A program made the position numbers and the translations under genes. A model generated the notes under the pieces. That model ran no database searches. It was not told the origin of the DNA and was given only the letters and a program-made list of their open reading frames with translations. This document shows, piece after piece, positions 12,714 through 24,101 of a stretch of DNA of 64,000 nt. The stretch is taken from NCBI GenBank assembly GCA_013368445.1, contig JAACJO010000005.1, forward strand, positions 1,612,001-1,676,000, in the 5' to 3' direction. The DNA comes from Leucocoprinus leucothites. Its lineage: Eukaryota; Basidiomycota; Agaricomycetes; Agaricales; Agaricaceae. Position 1 is the first letter of the stretch, and the number at the start of each line of letters is the position of its first letter.

Positions 12714-13773
12714 ATGGCTTCCAGTACTAATGGCAATCATGGAGGAGCGGTAGCAGTTTACTGCGGCTCCTCTATGGGTAAACAGGACGCACATGTAGCA
12801 GCGGCACGATGTACGTATCTTCAATTTCTCGAGTCTTGACCTCTATCTATCAGTATCTCAGTTGTTTCTTACCCTATCTAGCTATTGGAAAGGCACTCGC
12901 ATTACAAAAGCGCTCACTTGTGTATGGGGGAGGATCAAAAGGGATTATGGGGGTTGTTTCAGGCGCAGTACTGGAAAATGGAGGGAAGGTAACGGGTATT
13001 ATACCCCATGCTATGATTATTTCAGGAGGCGAGGGATCGAGGGTGGATGATGAAGAAGCCAAAGGTGTGGAATTGAAGGAAAAGGGACGCGAAGCGGTGA
13101 GTAAATCGATACGAGGTTGAAGTAAATCCGTTGTATAAGAGTTGAGCGGCCCATGATCCAGGTCGAAACGGTTAGTAAGCCCCTCGAAGGAAAACCGCAT
13201 AGTTCTTGTAATGTTCTGACGATTTCCCGTGATCACAACACCAGGTCGTCGTGCAGTCTATGCATGAACGCAAAGTTGAGATGGCTAAACGAGCCGATGG
13301 ATTTATCGGGTTGCCTGGAGGTTTCGGGACATTTGAAGAGGCATGACATCAATCAATTTATTACAAGCATTTGATCTGATTTCTCTGTAGGTCCTTGAAG
13401 TGACAACCTGGACCCAGCTAGGCATTCACGACAAACGTGCGTCTCGCTCAACTTTTACCATTTTTATGTAGTTGAAAGCTTACTCTGGCTTTTAGCTGTG
13501 GTTCTCTGCAACGTTTTGGGATTCTGGAATCCACTGCGTGAACTGATACGGCATTCAGTTCAAGAAGGATTCATCAGGAGTGCGTCAGAGGGACTGATTA
13601 TTTTCGTCGATGGCCCTGCTAGTACGGAGGAGCATCTTGACTTTGATTGGGGAACGGCGACTCTAGCTGCTTTGGACAAGTGGGCTCAAGGACATAACAA
13701 GCCACTGTTTGATTGGGCACAAAAGATGAATGGACTCGAGGACAAGGAGGAAGGGAGATGGATCGCGACATGA
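12714..13773 (+). CDS. LOG-family protein (cytokinin riboside 5'-monophosphate phosphoribohydrolase-like)
   Basis: Family members cut the N-glycosidic bond of nucleoside 5'-monophosphates; in plants and some microbes this releases free cytokinin. The ATG at 12714 begins [20 protein letters not shown], the usual first Rossmann strand. The two family signatures are present: GGGSKGIMG near 12929, and PGGFGTFEE, split by an intron near 13312-13393. The C-terminal part includes [13 protein letters not shown], then LIIFVDGP, and ends GRWIAT. At least five exons. Older annotations call this family 'lysine decarboxylase', which the motifs do not support. Whether this fungus makes cytokinin or uses another nucleotide substrate cannot be read from sequence. 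It is convergent with WRS1, 105 bases between the stops. Confidence 0.92.
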
Positions 13774-13878
13774 TTTCACGGTGTTCTCACCTATCCCCCA
13801 TGGAAGTACTTAGAATAGTAAAAGGTAAATATTGTTTTGTGTGGTATTGGGAAGTGTAGAGTACGATATATCTCAACT

Positions 13879-15581
13879 CTATTTTGCTTCTGGAGTTGCT
13901 GGAGCTGGAGTAGCTTGACATTTGCTTATCGTTGGTGCGATTGAGCGGTTTTTGCTCATGAAGGCATTGACGTCTGCCTCTGTTACGTTCCTCCGGCGCT
14001 GGGTGAAACATAAGGTGGGTATGAGCAGGCGACAGACACAGTAACTTACTTCTTGGAACTCGCCGACGAACTTCTGAAGCTCACCGATGCACTTGGCTTT
14101 GAGCTGACCAGTTAACAGCTCACCGCTTCGGTATTCCTGCATGAATCTGGCTCGAAATGCGTTTATGACTTGATAAACAAGGGACGCACCTTTCCTAGCC
14201 TTTCGAGCTCTTCATCGTCCTCAAGGAAGAATGCCAGGTATTGATAAGCAACGTCGACTTCTGTGTCACCACCCAACCGTCTATGTTCCTCTTCAGTTTC
14301 TTTGCCGCCGGAAAACCCATGTCGATTAACTTTATTTTTAATTTGATTCGCCTTGTCCGTCATAAAAATACTGCTATTGGCATCACTAGCACTCATTTTT
14401 GTCTGAGGTCCCTGTAAAGCAGGGAAGAATTTGGCGTGAATGAGAGAGGGCTTGGGGTACTTTAATTTGACAGCGACGTCACGGGTAAGACGGAAGTATG
14501 GGTCTTGGTCGATAGCACAGGGAATGAGACAGGGAATATTGGAAGTCGTCCCGAAGATGTGGGGGAAGGAGTTGGAGAAGGAGGGGGAAGCTTGAATAGC
14601 TGCGAAGTGCACTTTTCCAATGTTATCCCTGAAGGTTAGGTTAGATTATGACGAGCTAGTGAGATTAACAGAGTGACTTGCGATTCATTGAACCCGAATG
14701 TCGCTTTTGCCTGATTGTAGCTGATCTGGCGAGAGATCCTGGATACATTTTCATAGAACATCCCGCCCATGTAGGCATAGTCACTGAATATGAAGGTTCG
14801 CTCGACGTCAAACCCACAGGCTATAATGTCCTTTGCATTTTCCCTTGCAAATTTTCGTGTCTGATCTGGCTTGAGCTCGTGTTTGAACAAGAATTTCTCA
14901 TCGTCTGGTTGCCGATCAGGTCAGATATTATATCTGGCGTATTTGGAGAAATTTACCGGTGAGTTGGATAACTAGTGGGCAACCGAAGACGTCTTGTAGC
15001 CATCTAGATATTATCTAAGTTTATGTCACTAATCATTGAATGGCTATTGGTCACTTTGTGAAAACGAATGGAATCATATGGCCGAGGTGCAGGCTGTCGC
15101 TACTGGGTCCGCGACCGGTGTAGAGGAAAAATGGCTTTCCTTGTTCGTATCGGTCCAGTATTTTGTCGAATTCACTAGTAGAGAAATCAGTGGTCATTCC
15201 CCCCCCCCTCATAATCAATTTGCCGTCCAGCTCACCGATGAGAGAAGAACATTCCACGTCGAAGGAATACATGGGGCCTGTGACCAGTTAACCGTTCAAA
15301 GCGTTCAAGCAATGCTGCGTCAATCCTGCGAGTACCAAACTGGTCCACGAGTTTGTCATAGTCAATTGCTTGTTCCTTGCCGTCAGCCGAGACTCCTCCT
15401 TGAACATCCCATGGGGTTACGACCTGTTCATGAGGATGGGCACTTTCCGGGGCAGGTTTAATAGCTGGAGGCTCGTTTGTTCTAGTTAAGGAAGTTGAGC
15501 AACTTGGCATACGAGTTTAACAAGGATCGTTTACATTGAGGCTTTGGCTAACGAAGATGTGACACCATCGACGGCTTGCAT
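13879..15581 (-). CDS. WRS1: Tryptophanyl-tRNA synthetase, cytosolic type
   Basis: Class I synthetase charging tRNA-Trp in the cytosol. I chose the start at 15581 because exon 1 ([15 protein letters not shown]) joins in phase across an intron (GTAAAC...CTAG) to [13 protein letters not shown], and no nearer ATG keeps the frame as well. Motifs in order: [17 protein letters not shown] (the HIGH equivalent) near 15080-15130, [18 protein letters not shown] near 14870, SFPHIFG and [11 protein letters not shown] near 14510-14570, and KMSAS near 14397. The eukaryote/archaeal-type helical tail follows ([24 protein letters not shown], then [14 protein letters not shown]). Length and order match eukaryotic cytosolic enzymes, and no mitochondrial leader is seen. 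It is divergent from NOT4 across about 370 bases. Confidence 0.94.
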
Positions 15582-15954
15582 GGTTGGGTCTGTCAAGGCA
15601 GGTAGCGTCCTTGTACTTGATTCACAGAGGTCAATTAGTACTGCTGGCACAATTCTATAAATTAACGGATGATTGGCCCATCGATCACTCTTGAGTCACT
15701 GGAAAGTATTCTTCACGTGCGGTCTAATCAAGCGGTGATTAGATAAGATAATGCGATTGACTAGTTAATTGGTTAGGTAATAGGATCAAACATTTTGACC
15801 ACAAGCAGGAACAAACAAGCGTGGGAGTGGATGCCATTGCAGCGCTTTGGGCCTCATTGTAAATACAGCGTTCCTACTTCAATTGCTCTTTTCCTTTGTC
15901 CCACCCAACAACCTTCGTGTTGCGTATAATCGTCCTTTTCACTCAATTCCCGCG

Positions 15955-18900
15955 ATGTCTGCTGCCCGACTTCACCCCTCTTTACCAGCGCCTGTCGTTC
16001 ATGCAGGATTTTCTGTTTCCCAGTCTAAGTCCCATGTACTCGCAGGAGTACAGGACGCGTATTGGAGCGATGATGAGGCCGTAAGTTACTCAGAATATTT
16101 ACATGACAGGGACGCTGATTTGAGCATAATCGCCTTTTGCAATCAATAGGACGACGCGGAGTGTCCTTTGTGTCTGGAGGAAATGGATATTTCGGACCTG
16201 AACTTCAAGCCTTGTATCTGTGGATATCAGGTATATCGCGTCCTTTTATCTCTTCCTTAGTTTTATGGTCTTTGTACTGAACCATGGGATTAGATTTGCC
16301 GTTTCTGCTGGCATCATATCAAAGAAAATCTCAACAAGCGCTGCCCTGCTTGCCGCCGAATCTACACGGATGAAGCTGTTGAATTTAAACCTATCAACAC
16401 TCAGGAGTATGTCTTGTACGTTTAGACATTTTTGACGTGATTCTGACAACTCTACAGCCATAAGCGCCTCATGCAACAAAAGAAGCAGAGGGAGCGCGAA
16501 CGCAAGGAGCTCGATAGCCTTGGGAGACGTCATCTAGCGAACGTTCGTGTAGTTCAGCGTAATGTGGTATACGTCGTTGGCATTGGGTCCCGTGCAAAAG
16601 AAGAGGTAATGGCAATGTCTTTAGTCATGATATTTTTGTCGCTCATCACTACCTAAGCTCATCCCAACTCTCCGTTCAAATGAGTATTTCGGCCAGTATG
16701 GAAAGATCAATAAGATCATCCTCGTCAAACGCACACCGTCCGGTGGGGGTGCTCCTGTTGTTGGCTTATATATCACATATCACCGGAAGGAGGATGCGGC
16801 GCGGGCGATTTCAGCTGTTGATGGAGTTCCTTCGCCCGGCGGTGGCAAAGAGGTCATGCGAGCGAGTTATGGGACCACAAAATATTGCATGGCATTTCTT
16901 CGTGGCGTTTCGTGCACCGATCACAGTTGTATGAATCTCCACGAATGGGGAGATGAAAAGGATTGCTTCACCAAAGAAGACCTTACGACCCTGTATGTGT
17001 GTTACTATTTGAGCTCTGGCCGCCGTTAACACATTCTACCTAGGAAACATACCATGAAGGCGACCGAAAGCCGTACTCGTACGACAATCATCAAGAGGTC
17101 AGATGAATCTGAAGGTTAGTTTGATCCCTGAAAGCGCTAGCTTTTCGTTCTGAACGCATATATGAACAGGTTTACCGCGAGCTGCCTCTTGGGCCCAAAA
17201 AGCACCGGGAGCACAATCCAACTCTGGAATAGCATCATCTTCGGCTATATCCTCCCTTACCCGCCCAGCCCGTCGCGGAGGAACACCTCGTCAAGGACGT
17301 CCTAGTACTACTCATGTGGTGGAGGCGCGTGCAGCACAATCTCGGCCTGGAGTCGACCGGAAATCAGCAGGGACGCCGCTTTCCCAAACATCAGCCTCGC
17401 GATCTTCAACACCTCCTGGTCTTTCATCCGATATCAGACCATCACAAAAAGATGGATCAGTACCGAAATCTACAAACTCTCCAGCGCCCTCTACAACCGC
17501 CGAATCCGACACTGGTTCCCTTCCCCGGGATCATGGCCTATTGTCTTCACCCAGACCTTCATCTCCAGGCTCTGCGCAGCCCCATATGCGATCAATGGTG
17601 TCGGTGGTCTCAGCGATACCGGCCATCCCACCAGGCCTCACTGTGCCACCAGGGATTCCGTCTCCGGCCCGACCGTCTCGAGTTGCTACTGCATCGCCAC
17701 AGACACCTTTGTTATCTTCACAGTCCTCGTATCAGATGTCTACAGCGGCGCGTGCATTACTTGACGATGTTAAGGCTCGTAGAGAGGCACCGCTTCCGGC
17801 TATTGGTTATAGCCCATTTCCAGACTTTGATAGGACACTACAGACATTGAGCGGGGGAGATGGTGGCGGGTTTAGCTTCAACTTTGATCCCAAGCTTGCT
17901 GACGAGGTTGAAGCCTCGGAAAACTTGGGCGAGTTTGATCCTGATATTACTATTCCTTTCCCCGGGTCCTATGTCGATGCTTTCCCTGCTTTGCGAACTC
18001 CAAGTTCACTTAATACCCCACACCTTGGACCCCCTCCTGGGCTTTCGTACTCCGCCAGTCGCTCCATTTATGATCCATTCGCTGCGAAACCTGATTTGAA
18101 CAGACAAGTTCAACATAGCTATGCTGGGTCTTTCAACCCTTTCGCCGACTCCTCTGATGATGATTCACATCTCCCAGGGGGTCATCCAAGTGCAGAGGTA
18201 AACGAAGAAAGAAAATTTTCCCGCTTCAATTTCGCCCGGGGCAGGCAAACTTCCAGCCTCATGTCTTCCCCTACAAGTACCTCTGGGCCGAGCTTCCATA
18301 GTCCTCTTGAAAATGCGCCGTTTTTTGGTTCAAATAGCGGATTGTCTCCGAATATGCAACAGCACTGGTCACCGATGAGCCACCAAGACTTCAGTTATTC
18401 GCAACCCGTCTCCAATATTGGGTCCCCGATGCCGCACCAAAGTCAGCCACAAAACGCTTTCGGTCAATCGGCCCCTAGGTTCCAACCTTTTGATGCTGAG
18501 TTGAGCGAAGCTCACTTGCGGGAGTTCATCCAGTCAAGTAGGGAACGTGCCAGTACCAGTAACGAACAGTCCACCCATCAAGGCAAGTTCTTTGAGACTC
18601 GTCGTAAAACTAAGCCTTACAACGGTATATAGAACCTCCTGGTCTTAACAAGGCTCAACCACCATTCCATGACCCAGCTATCATGTCGGCAAGCTTCGCT
18701 TCTTCGCCACAGCCACCAATGAACAACATCACCTATGGACCGCCGCCAGGGCTTGCCTTCCCGCCTGGTCTGACCAGTAACAACGCCAAAAACACCAATA
18801 ATAACAACGTCATAGCCAATCCGCATGTCAGTCCAATTCCTCCTCTTGATGAAGGATCTGCTCATGGTGAGTCTGATATTTCGTTTCTCCAGGGGAGGGA

Positions 18901-20658
18901 GGTCAATGTACCGAGCACCACACTTGGGAACTCTGTCGCTAGCGTTAATGCGCTATTCAATACTCTTACCGCGCGCACGCAGTAAACCATTCTGAGAAAG
19001 TGTTGAACACGCACGCATTTTCACCCCTCTCCCCTGGTTGTTGCGCATGGCCATTTTGCAATGTGACGCTGACAACGTAACATCTCCCTTATTATTTATC
19101 AAATTGTTCTCTAGTATCAACCAGTACTTCCCCGGCACCCTCTGTTGCACTGTCGACTGCTGACTTTCCAGCACTTTCTGCCAATGCTAGTGCTATCGAG
19201 CCCCCTTTGTCACCTCCGGTCGAAGATGAAAATCTTGTGATTTCCGAAGTTAAAAAGACAAAGGCACAGGAAAAGGCGGAGAAGAAAGCAGCCAAAGCGG
19301 CAGCAGCAGCGGAGAGAGCTGTAGAGCGACAGAGGGTCGCTCAAGAGAAGGCTGCTGCAAAGGCAGCAGAGAAGGCAGACTTAGTGCGAAGAAAAGCTGA
19401 AGAGAAAGAGCGACTTCTCCTGGCACAAGCTGCTGAGATTGAGAGAAAGAAAGCAGAGGTTGAGAAGAAAAGGGTAGAGGAACTTAAAGTGAGGATAGAG
19501 CGAGAAAATGCTGCTCGGGTGGAGCGGGAGGCAGCCGAGAAGGCTAGGATCGAAAAGGAAAAGGAGAGGGCTGCGCGAGCTGAAAAGGAGAGAATTGTAG
19601 CCGCCAGAAAGGCACAGAAACAAGCCGATGCGATGAAGGCTGCTGCTAAAAAGGAGCAATCCATGTCCCCAATGACGTCTCAGGCTCAGAGCACATCTCC
19701 CGTTGACAACTTCCCTCAAGTCCCTTTACTCTCGAAGAAGCCGAAGAAAAATAAACCTGCCACCAAACCGATACGGGTTCCAAAAGACGACGAGCACCTC
19801 CCTGATGAAACTTCAACTCTTCTGTCTGCTGCCACATCTGAAGCCCCTCGTCTCCCAGGCCAGACCGCGAATTCAAGCCGTGTCAATTCGCGTTCACATT
19901 CGATAGAGCGCCATTCTGGACGCGCTTCCGTCGAAGACCTGTTTGAGCAGATTCACATTACCAAACCCCAGATGGACTTGGCTAACCACCCTTTCTTCGA
20001 CTTGTATAAAGTTGCCGCTACTTCGAAGATGCCCTTGGAATATGACCCTTTGGTTCATGCGTTATCCGCCCTGTCCGTTGGAGGGGCATCATTTTCAAGT
20101 AATGTTCCCTCCAACTCGATCGATAATGCTGTTTCCTCCTTCCAGCAGCTCCTTGAAACGTTGACGCAAACAATATCCGACCTTCTTCGCTTACTTCCCA
20201 GGACAACATGGGATGATAGTTCTTCCTTTGACGGTGTTCTTCGAGACATGCTCAAGAGCGACGACTTCCTAGATGAGACAGCTGAAGAAAATGGAGCCAA
20301 GGAGGACGAAGTTGCTGCTTTGACATTGGCGTTAGAACGCCGTGCTAGATGGATGGAGGTTCAGCTTTCCAAGCTGGAAGAATTGCATCGTGACATCAAT
20401 AACGCTGCCGTGCGCGCCATTCTCGCGTTTAACGACAACGGTTGGGACTCGGCCGGTTTCCTCCCACGTGTCACCAATACCTTGCGCCGATTTGAACAGC
20501 TCGGTGCCGTTGAAAAGAACGGAAAGTTACGACCGATGACAGTTCAGGAGCTCGAGAAGAAGCTTGCTGTTTCTAGAGAAGCAACTATTTTCGCTGAGGC
20601 GGAGGTGCGGGAGATGATGGAGAGGTTTCAAGGAATCGAATTTGAGTCGCTGTACTGA
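15955..20658 (+). CDS. NOT4: Not4, RING E3 ubiquitin ligase subunit of the CCR4-NOT complex
   Basis: Ubiquitin ligase of the CCR4-NOT mRNA decay and translation quality-control complex. The ATG at 15955 gives MSAARLHPSLPAPVV. The C4C4 RING is clear: ECPLCLEEMDISD, CICGYQIC, CFCWHHI-type spacing, RCPACRR (16150-16370). It is followed by a charged linker (LMQQKKQRERERKEL), an RRM (VVYVVGIGSR, then FGQYGKINKIIL) and a CCCH finger (KYCMAFLRGVSCTDHSC, near 16890). The long C-terminal half is low-complexity Ser/Pro-rich sequence. It continues through a join near 18975-19130 that keeps the frame (ACCAG acceptor) into a Lys/Ala/Glu-rich helix of about 130 residues (19250-19660) and a folded-looking end (DLFEQIHITKPQMDL to FESLY). 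It is much longer than yeast Not4. The N-terminal call is secure; middle exon borders near 18540-18640 are uncertain. Confidence 0.9.
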
Positions 20659-20876
20659 GCCATCTTTGGTTGACTCAGATGTAAAAGTGTAGATGTACTG
20701 TTGATAGAAATGTATGATACTAAGGCAAATACATTCATTCCTCCTCTGTTATAGATCTGTGAAGATGTGCAATGCTGTGAACGTGTTGGTGATGTTCAGG
20801 CTTTAGGCTTCCCGCTCTTATCAGGATAAAGCTAAAATTTCAGTGAGTAGCAGCCATCAAATCAACTCATTGGGCA

Positions 20877-23414
20877 CTATACTTTTCCAGGGTTTAGAAT
20901 GTTGAGTGGATCGACGGCTTGCTTAATGGTTCGCATCAGCTCAACTGTACCCTCGCCTAGCTCTTCAGCAAGATACTGCTTTTTCCCAACTCCGACGCCA
21001 TGTTCACCGGTACCTATTGTAGCATTGAAAAAATAAGTCAGTCCGATTATTTGCAGGGGTGAGTTAGTGAACATACATGTTCCGTCCAGGTTGATGGCCC
21101 TATGGACAAGGCGATGAACCGCCGCCTCGACCTCCTTCAATTCATCGTCGTTCTGAAAGAGGATCAATGCATGAAAGTTACCATCGCCCACGTGGCCGAC
21201 AATCGTGCTGTGGAGTCTGGTTTCAGATAGATCTTTCTTGGTTTCGTAGACCAGTTGCGGAAGCTTGGATACAGGCACACTGTGGTGTCGTCGCATATTT
21301 CATAGGGATGAGTGGTAAATGGCACATCAAAATCCGGCAGGATAGACAAGAGAGGGCAGGGTGACGATAATTATGTAGACCGGAGAGATATTCAATTAGC
21401 CGAACGTCTGGTTTCGATTGAATCGAGGAAGGTAATCAACACCCACCAAACATCCGTAGTCCAGCAGCGAGAGCCTGGATAAGTAGCAAGGGTGGACATG
21501 AGAGCATATTTACGGTTTTGCCAAAGATCTTCGGCCTCTTCGTCCGTCGAGGCAAATTTGAAATTGTTGCTTCCATGTGCCTTGACAATAGCTTGGATCG
21601 TCTTAGAAGTCGAAGAGACGCAACCTGGGTCACCTTGTATCTTGAAGAAAAGTGTGTCTTTCACTGGGTAGGGTTTGTCAATGAGTCCACCTTTATTGAT
21701 GGCATCCATCACTAGTTGAAGTAGCATTCAAGGAATGTTCGAATGGAAGAATGACTAGGACTCACTATGGTCGTCCAGTAACTCAATGCATTCTATAGTA
21801 TTCCGACCATGAGTAATATGTAACCATGAGTAGGATTGGCTGATCTTACGAATGTGAGGCCCATGTGGCGTGTTTAATATTTCCTGAACTGCACTAACGG
21901 CATGTTCAACGTCTGGGAATTGGGCCATAGCTACCTTTGTAGGGAGCAGGGGAGCAAGTCGTATAGTCACTAGAGAAGAATCAGTCAACGAGACAAACGA
22001 AACTAACCAGTATTGACTCGTTGGTCTTACAGACCTTCGGTGATGATACCCAGGGTGCCTTCTGCACCAATGAACAATTTCGTCGTGTCAAAGCCAGCCG
22101 CTGACTTCCTTGCGCGTCTCCTTGTCTTGACAACTTCACCATTGGGGAGAACCGCGGTCTACGCGGGTTAGTGCATCCGATAAGCCCACTGTTCACCTCG
22201 AAATGACTCACAACGTTAAGGAACCATTCAGCACGAGCGGTTCCATACCTAACTGCGTTGGCTATATCCGGCTGTTGTCAAACGAGATTATTTGGAGAGG
22301 ACATGGACCCACTGCCACTACAGCCTGTGCCGATCATTCCACCGATCGTCTTAATATGGTGTTAGCCCTTAATCTTACTTCTGCACAGGACATAGACGCA
22401 CCGCACCCGGTCCAGGGTCAAGCTGAAATGGGTATCAACAAACACCAATAGAAAAAATATCTTTCACTAACCGGAAAAAATAGTGGGATTCCCTTCGTTT
22501 TCAGAGTCTGGTTTACATCCTCCCACCGTGCCCCAGGTTGGCAAATAAGGTCAGAATCTTCGACTGGGGCAACGTTGGAATTGATGTTGTGAAATGAATG
22601 GAAGAAGGCCCCCACTGACCATTTATTTGCAGGATTTTGTCCATGTCAGACATGTCAAGACAGATGCTTCCTGTGGGGTACTGAAGATGAAATAAGTATC
22701 ATGAACTGCAAGGGAACAAGGATGACTAACGCCCGAGAAGTGACCTTCAAGGCTCGTAGCACCACTATATGCGGTGATGGGCACCCGGTATTTCCGAGCG
22801 ACGTTGATAATTTTGACTACATCCTCTGTGGACATTGGACGGACCTTAGAGGAAATAAATACAGTTTCTCTAGGCGAAATGGATATGACAAACGATAACT
22901 GCATGGGGGGAAGCCGGGTGATAGGAATTTTCCGAGGATCCATAGGTTTTGAGAGCGTCAAGATCTGTTGTGACAGACTGAGGACTGGGGAATGCAACTT
23001 TCAGCTCTTGAATGGCAGCTTTAAGTTCGCCCGGAGAGGCATAGCGAGTTTCATTTTCTTGTACGTGGACCTCTTCCTTGGTTGGCTGGAGGACCGGGCG
23101 AATAAGTACTCGGAGATCTCGAGAGTTGACTCGTAATTTACGTACCCCTATGCGCTCAAATGCTTCCAACAGACCAACCATCAAGAGTGCATAAACACCT
23201 GACTGTAGCAATATACGAGTACGTAGAGATCCAGGAAACTGGTTTGACCATGGCGAGAAGCGTAGATAGCTGGAAGGGGCCCTAGACGGTCCTGTGGCAT
23301 ATGAACGGGTAAAAGAGAGTGAATTCGTAGTCCGACACGTATATTTTGGCGCGTCTCGTGCCACTACGCGACGAGCGACAGGTGCAAGCCGCGAGGTACT
23401 GAAGGTCGAAAACA
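20877..23414 (-). CDS. DLD1: Mitochondrial D-lactate dehydrogenase (cytochrome), FAD-dependent
   Basis: FAD enzyme oxidising D-lactate to pyruvate and passing electrons to cytochrome c. The start at 23414 ([21 protein letters not shown]) gives an Arg/Ser-rich mitochondrial leader, followed by a hydrophobic anchor ([18 protein letters not shown]). The ATG at 23475 is in frame but would bury the leader. The FAD-binding half shows [16 protein letters not shown] near 22740, [15 protein letters not shown] near 22540, [20 protein letters not shown] near 22070-22110 and [12 protein letters not shown] near 21960. The C-terminal catalytic half shows [17 protein letters not shown] near 21180 and [13 protein letters not shown] near 20980, ending LNPGKV. 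About ten introns. It is convergent with NOT4 and divergent from a small membrane protein only 81 bases away. Confidence 0.93.
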
Positions 23415-23495
23415 TTGGTGTACTCGAAACCCTCTCGGCCCGAGAGACGTCAAATGTGTGACGTGATATCATCAATATTCCCGTCTATCTTTGCC

Positions 23496-23888
23496 ATGAA
23501 CCTCCACCCAACTACACACAGATGCGCCGTCTCTGGCTCCACTATCCTTATACTCGGTAGCCTTGGATCTATCGCAGTCATGTCTTTGCTACTCTATGCA
23601 ATCATGCCACAACTCGAACAGTCACCTCAAAATGCATTGTTTATTTCTGGCCGTTGGGCGGATCATCGAGCATCCATCGGGTTACTTCCTCTACCCAGTC
23701 TGATTCCAATACCACTTTCCCATCAAGGACATTTGGTAACTCTGGAATCCGGCGTTCTGCAAGGCTCGCCCTTTGCACCGACTTGGAAGTATAATCGGGG
23801 TTTTCAGCAAACCACGAATAGCCGATGGGTGGAAGACAATGAATTATGGTTTTCTGAGGAACCGGGAGGAAATGGAGAACTTTACTAA
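23496..23888 (+). CDS. Small predicted membrane protein, unknown
   Basis: An uninterrupted 130-codon frame from the ATG at 23496 to TAA at 23888. I do not recognise the family. After about 18 polar residues there is one hydrophobic helix (ILILGSLGSIAVMSLLLYAIM, near residues 18-38). The rest is a soluble tail containing a Pro/Leu-rich stretch (GLLPLPSLIPIPL) and an aromatic, acidic end (WVEDNELWFSEEP). It starts 81 bases from the DLD1 start on the opposite strand, so the two probably share a promoter. That is weak grounds for suspecting a mitochondrial inner-membrane location. No intron is evident, which is unusual here. It may be real or a fortuitous frame. Confidence 0.5.
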   Translation: MNLHPTTHRCAVSGSTILILGSLGSIAVMSLLLYAIMPQLEQSPQNALFISGRWADHRASIGLLPLPSLIPIPLSHQGHLVTLESGVLQGSPFAPTWKYNRGFQQTTNSRWVEDNELWFSEEPGGNGELY

Positions 23889-24101
23889 CACTTGTACAGT
23901 TTCGAATAGCCAGGACTTTTGCTCATGTAAACAAATAGTGTTTAATTGATACCTACTAGGATTATAGCACTCCTCTCTAGAAAGCTATGGGCACCTGCTT
24001 GTCCAAGTGTGTGAAACACAAACAAGTATACACAAGCCACTTCAGAATCCAAATCCTATCCCTTACCTTCTGCCTCCAGTCTCGTTTGCTCACTCTAGCT
24101 C

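Noticed and set aside
19341..19719. Leftward hydrophobic frames opposite the Not4 helix
   Set aside because: Complement of a Lys/Ala/Glu repeat gives Phe/Leu/Ser runs that mimic membrane segments.
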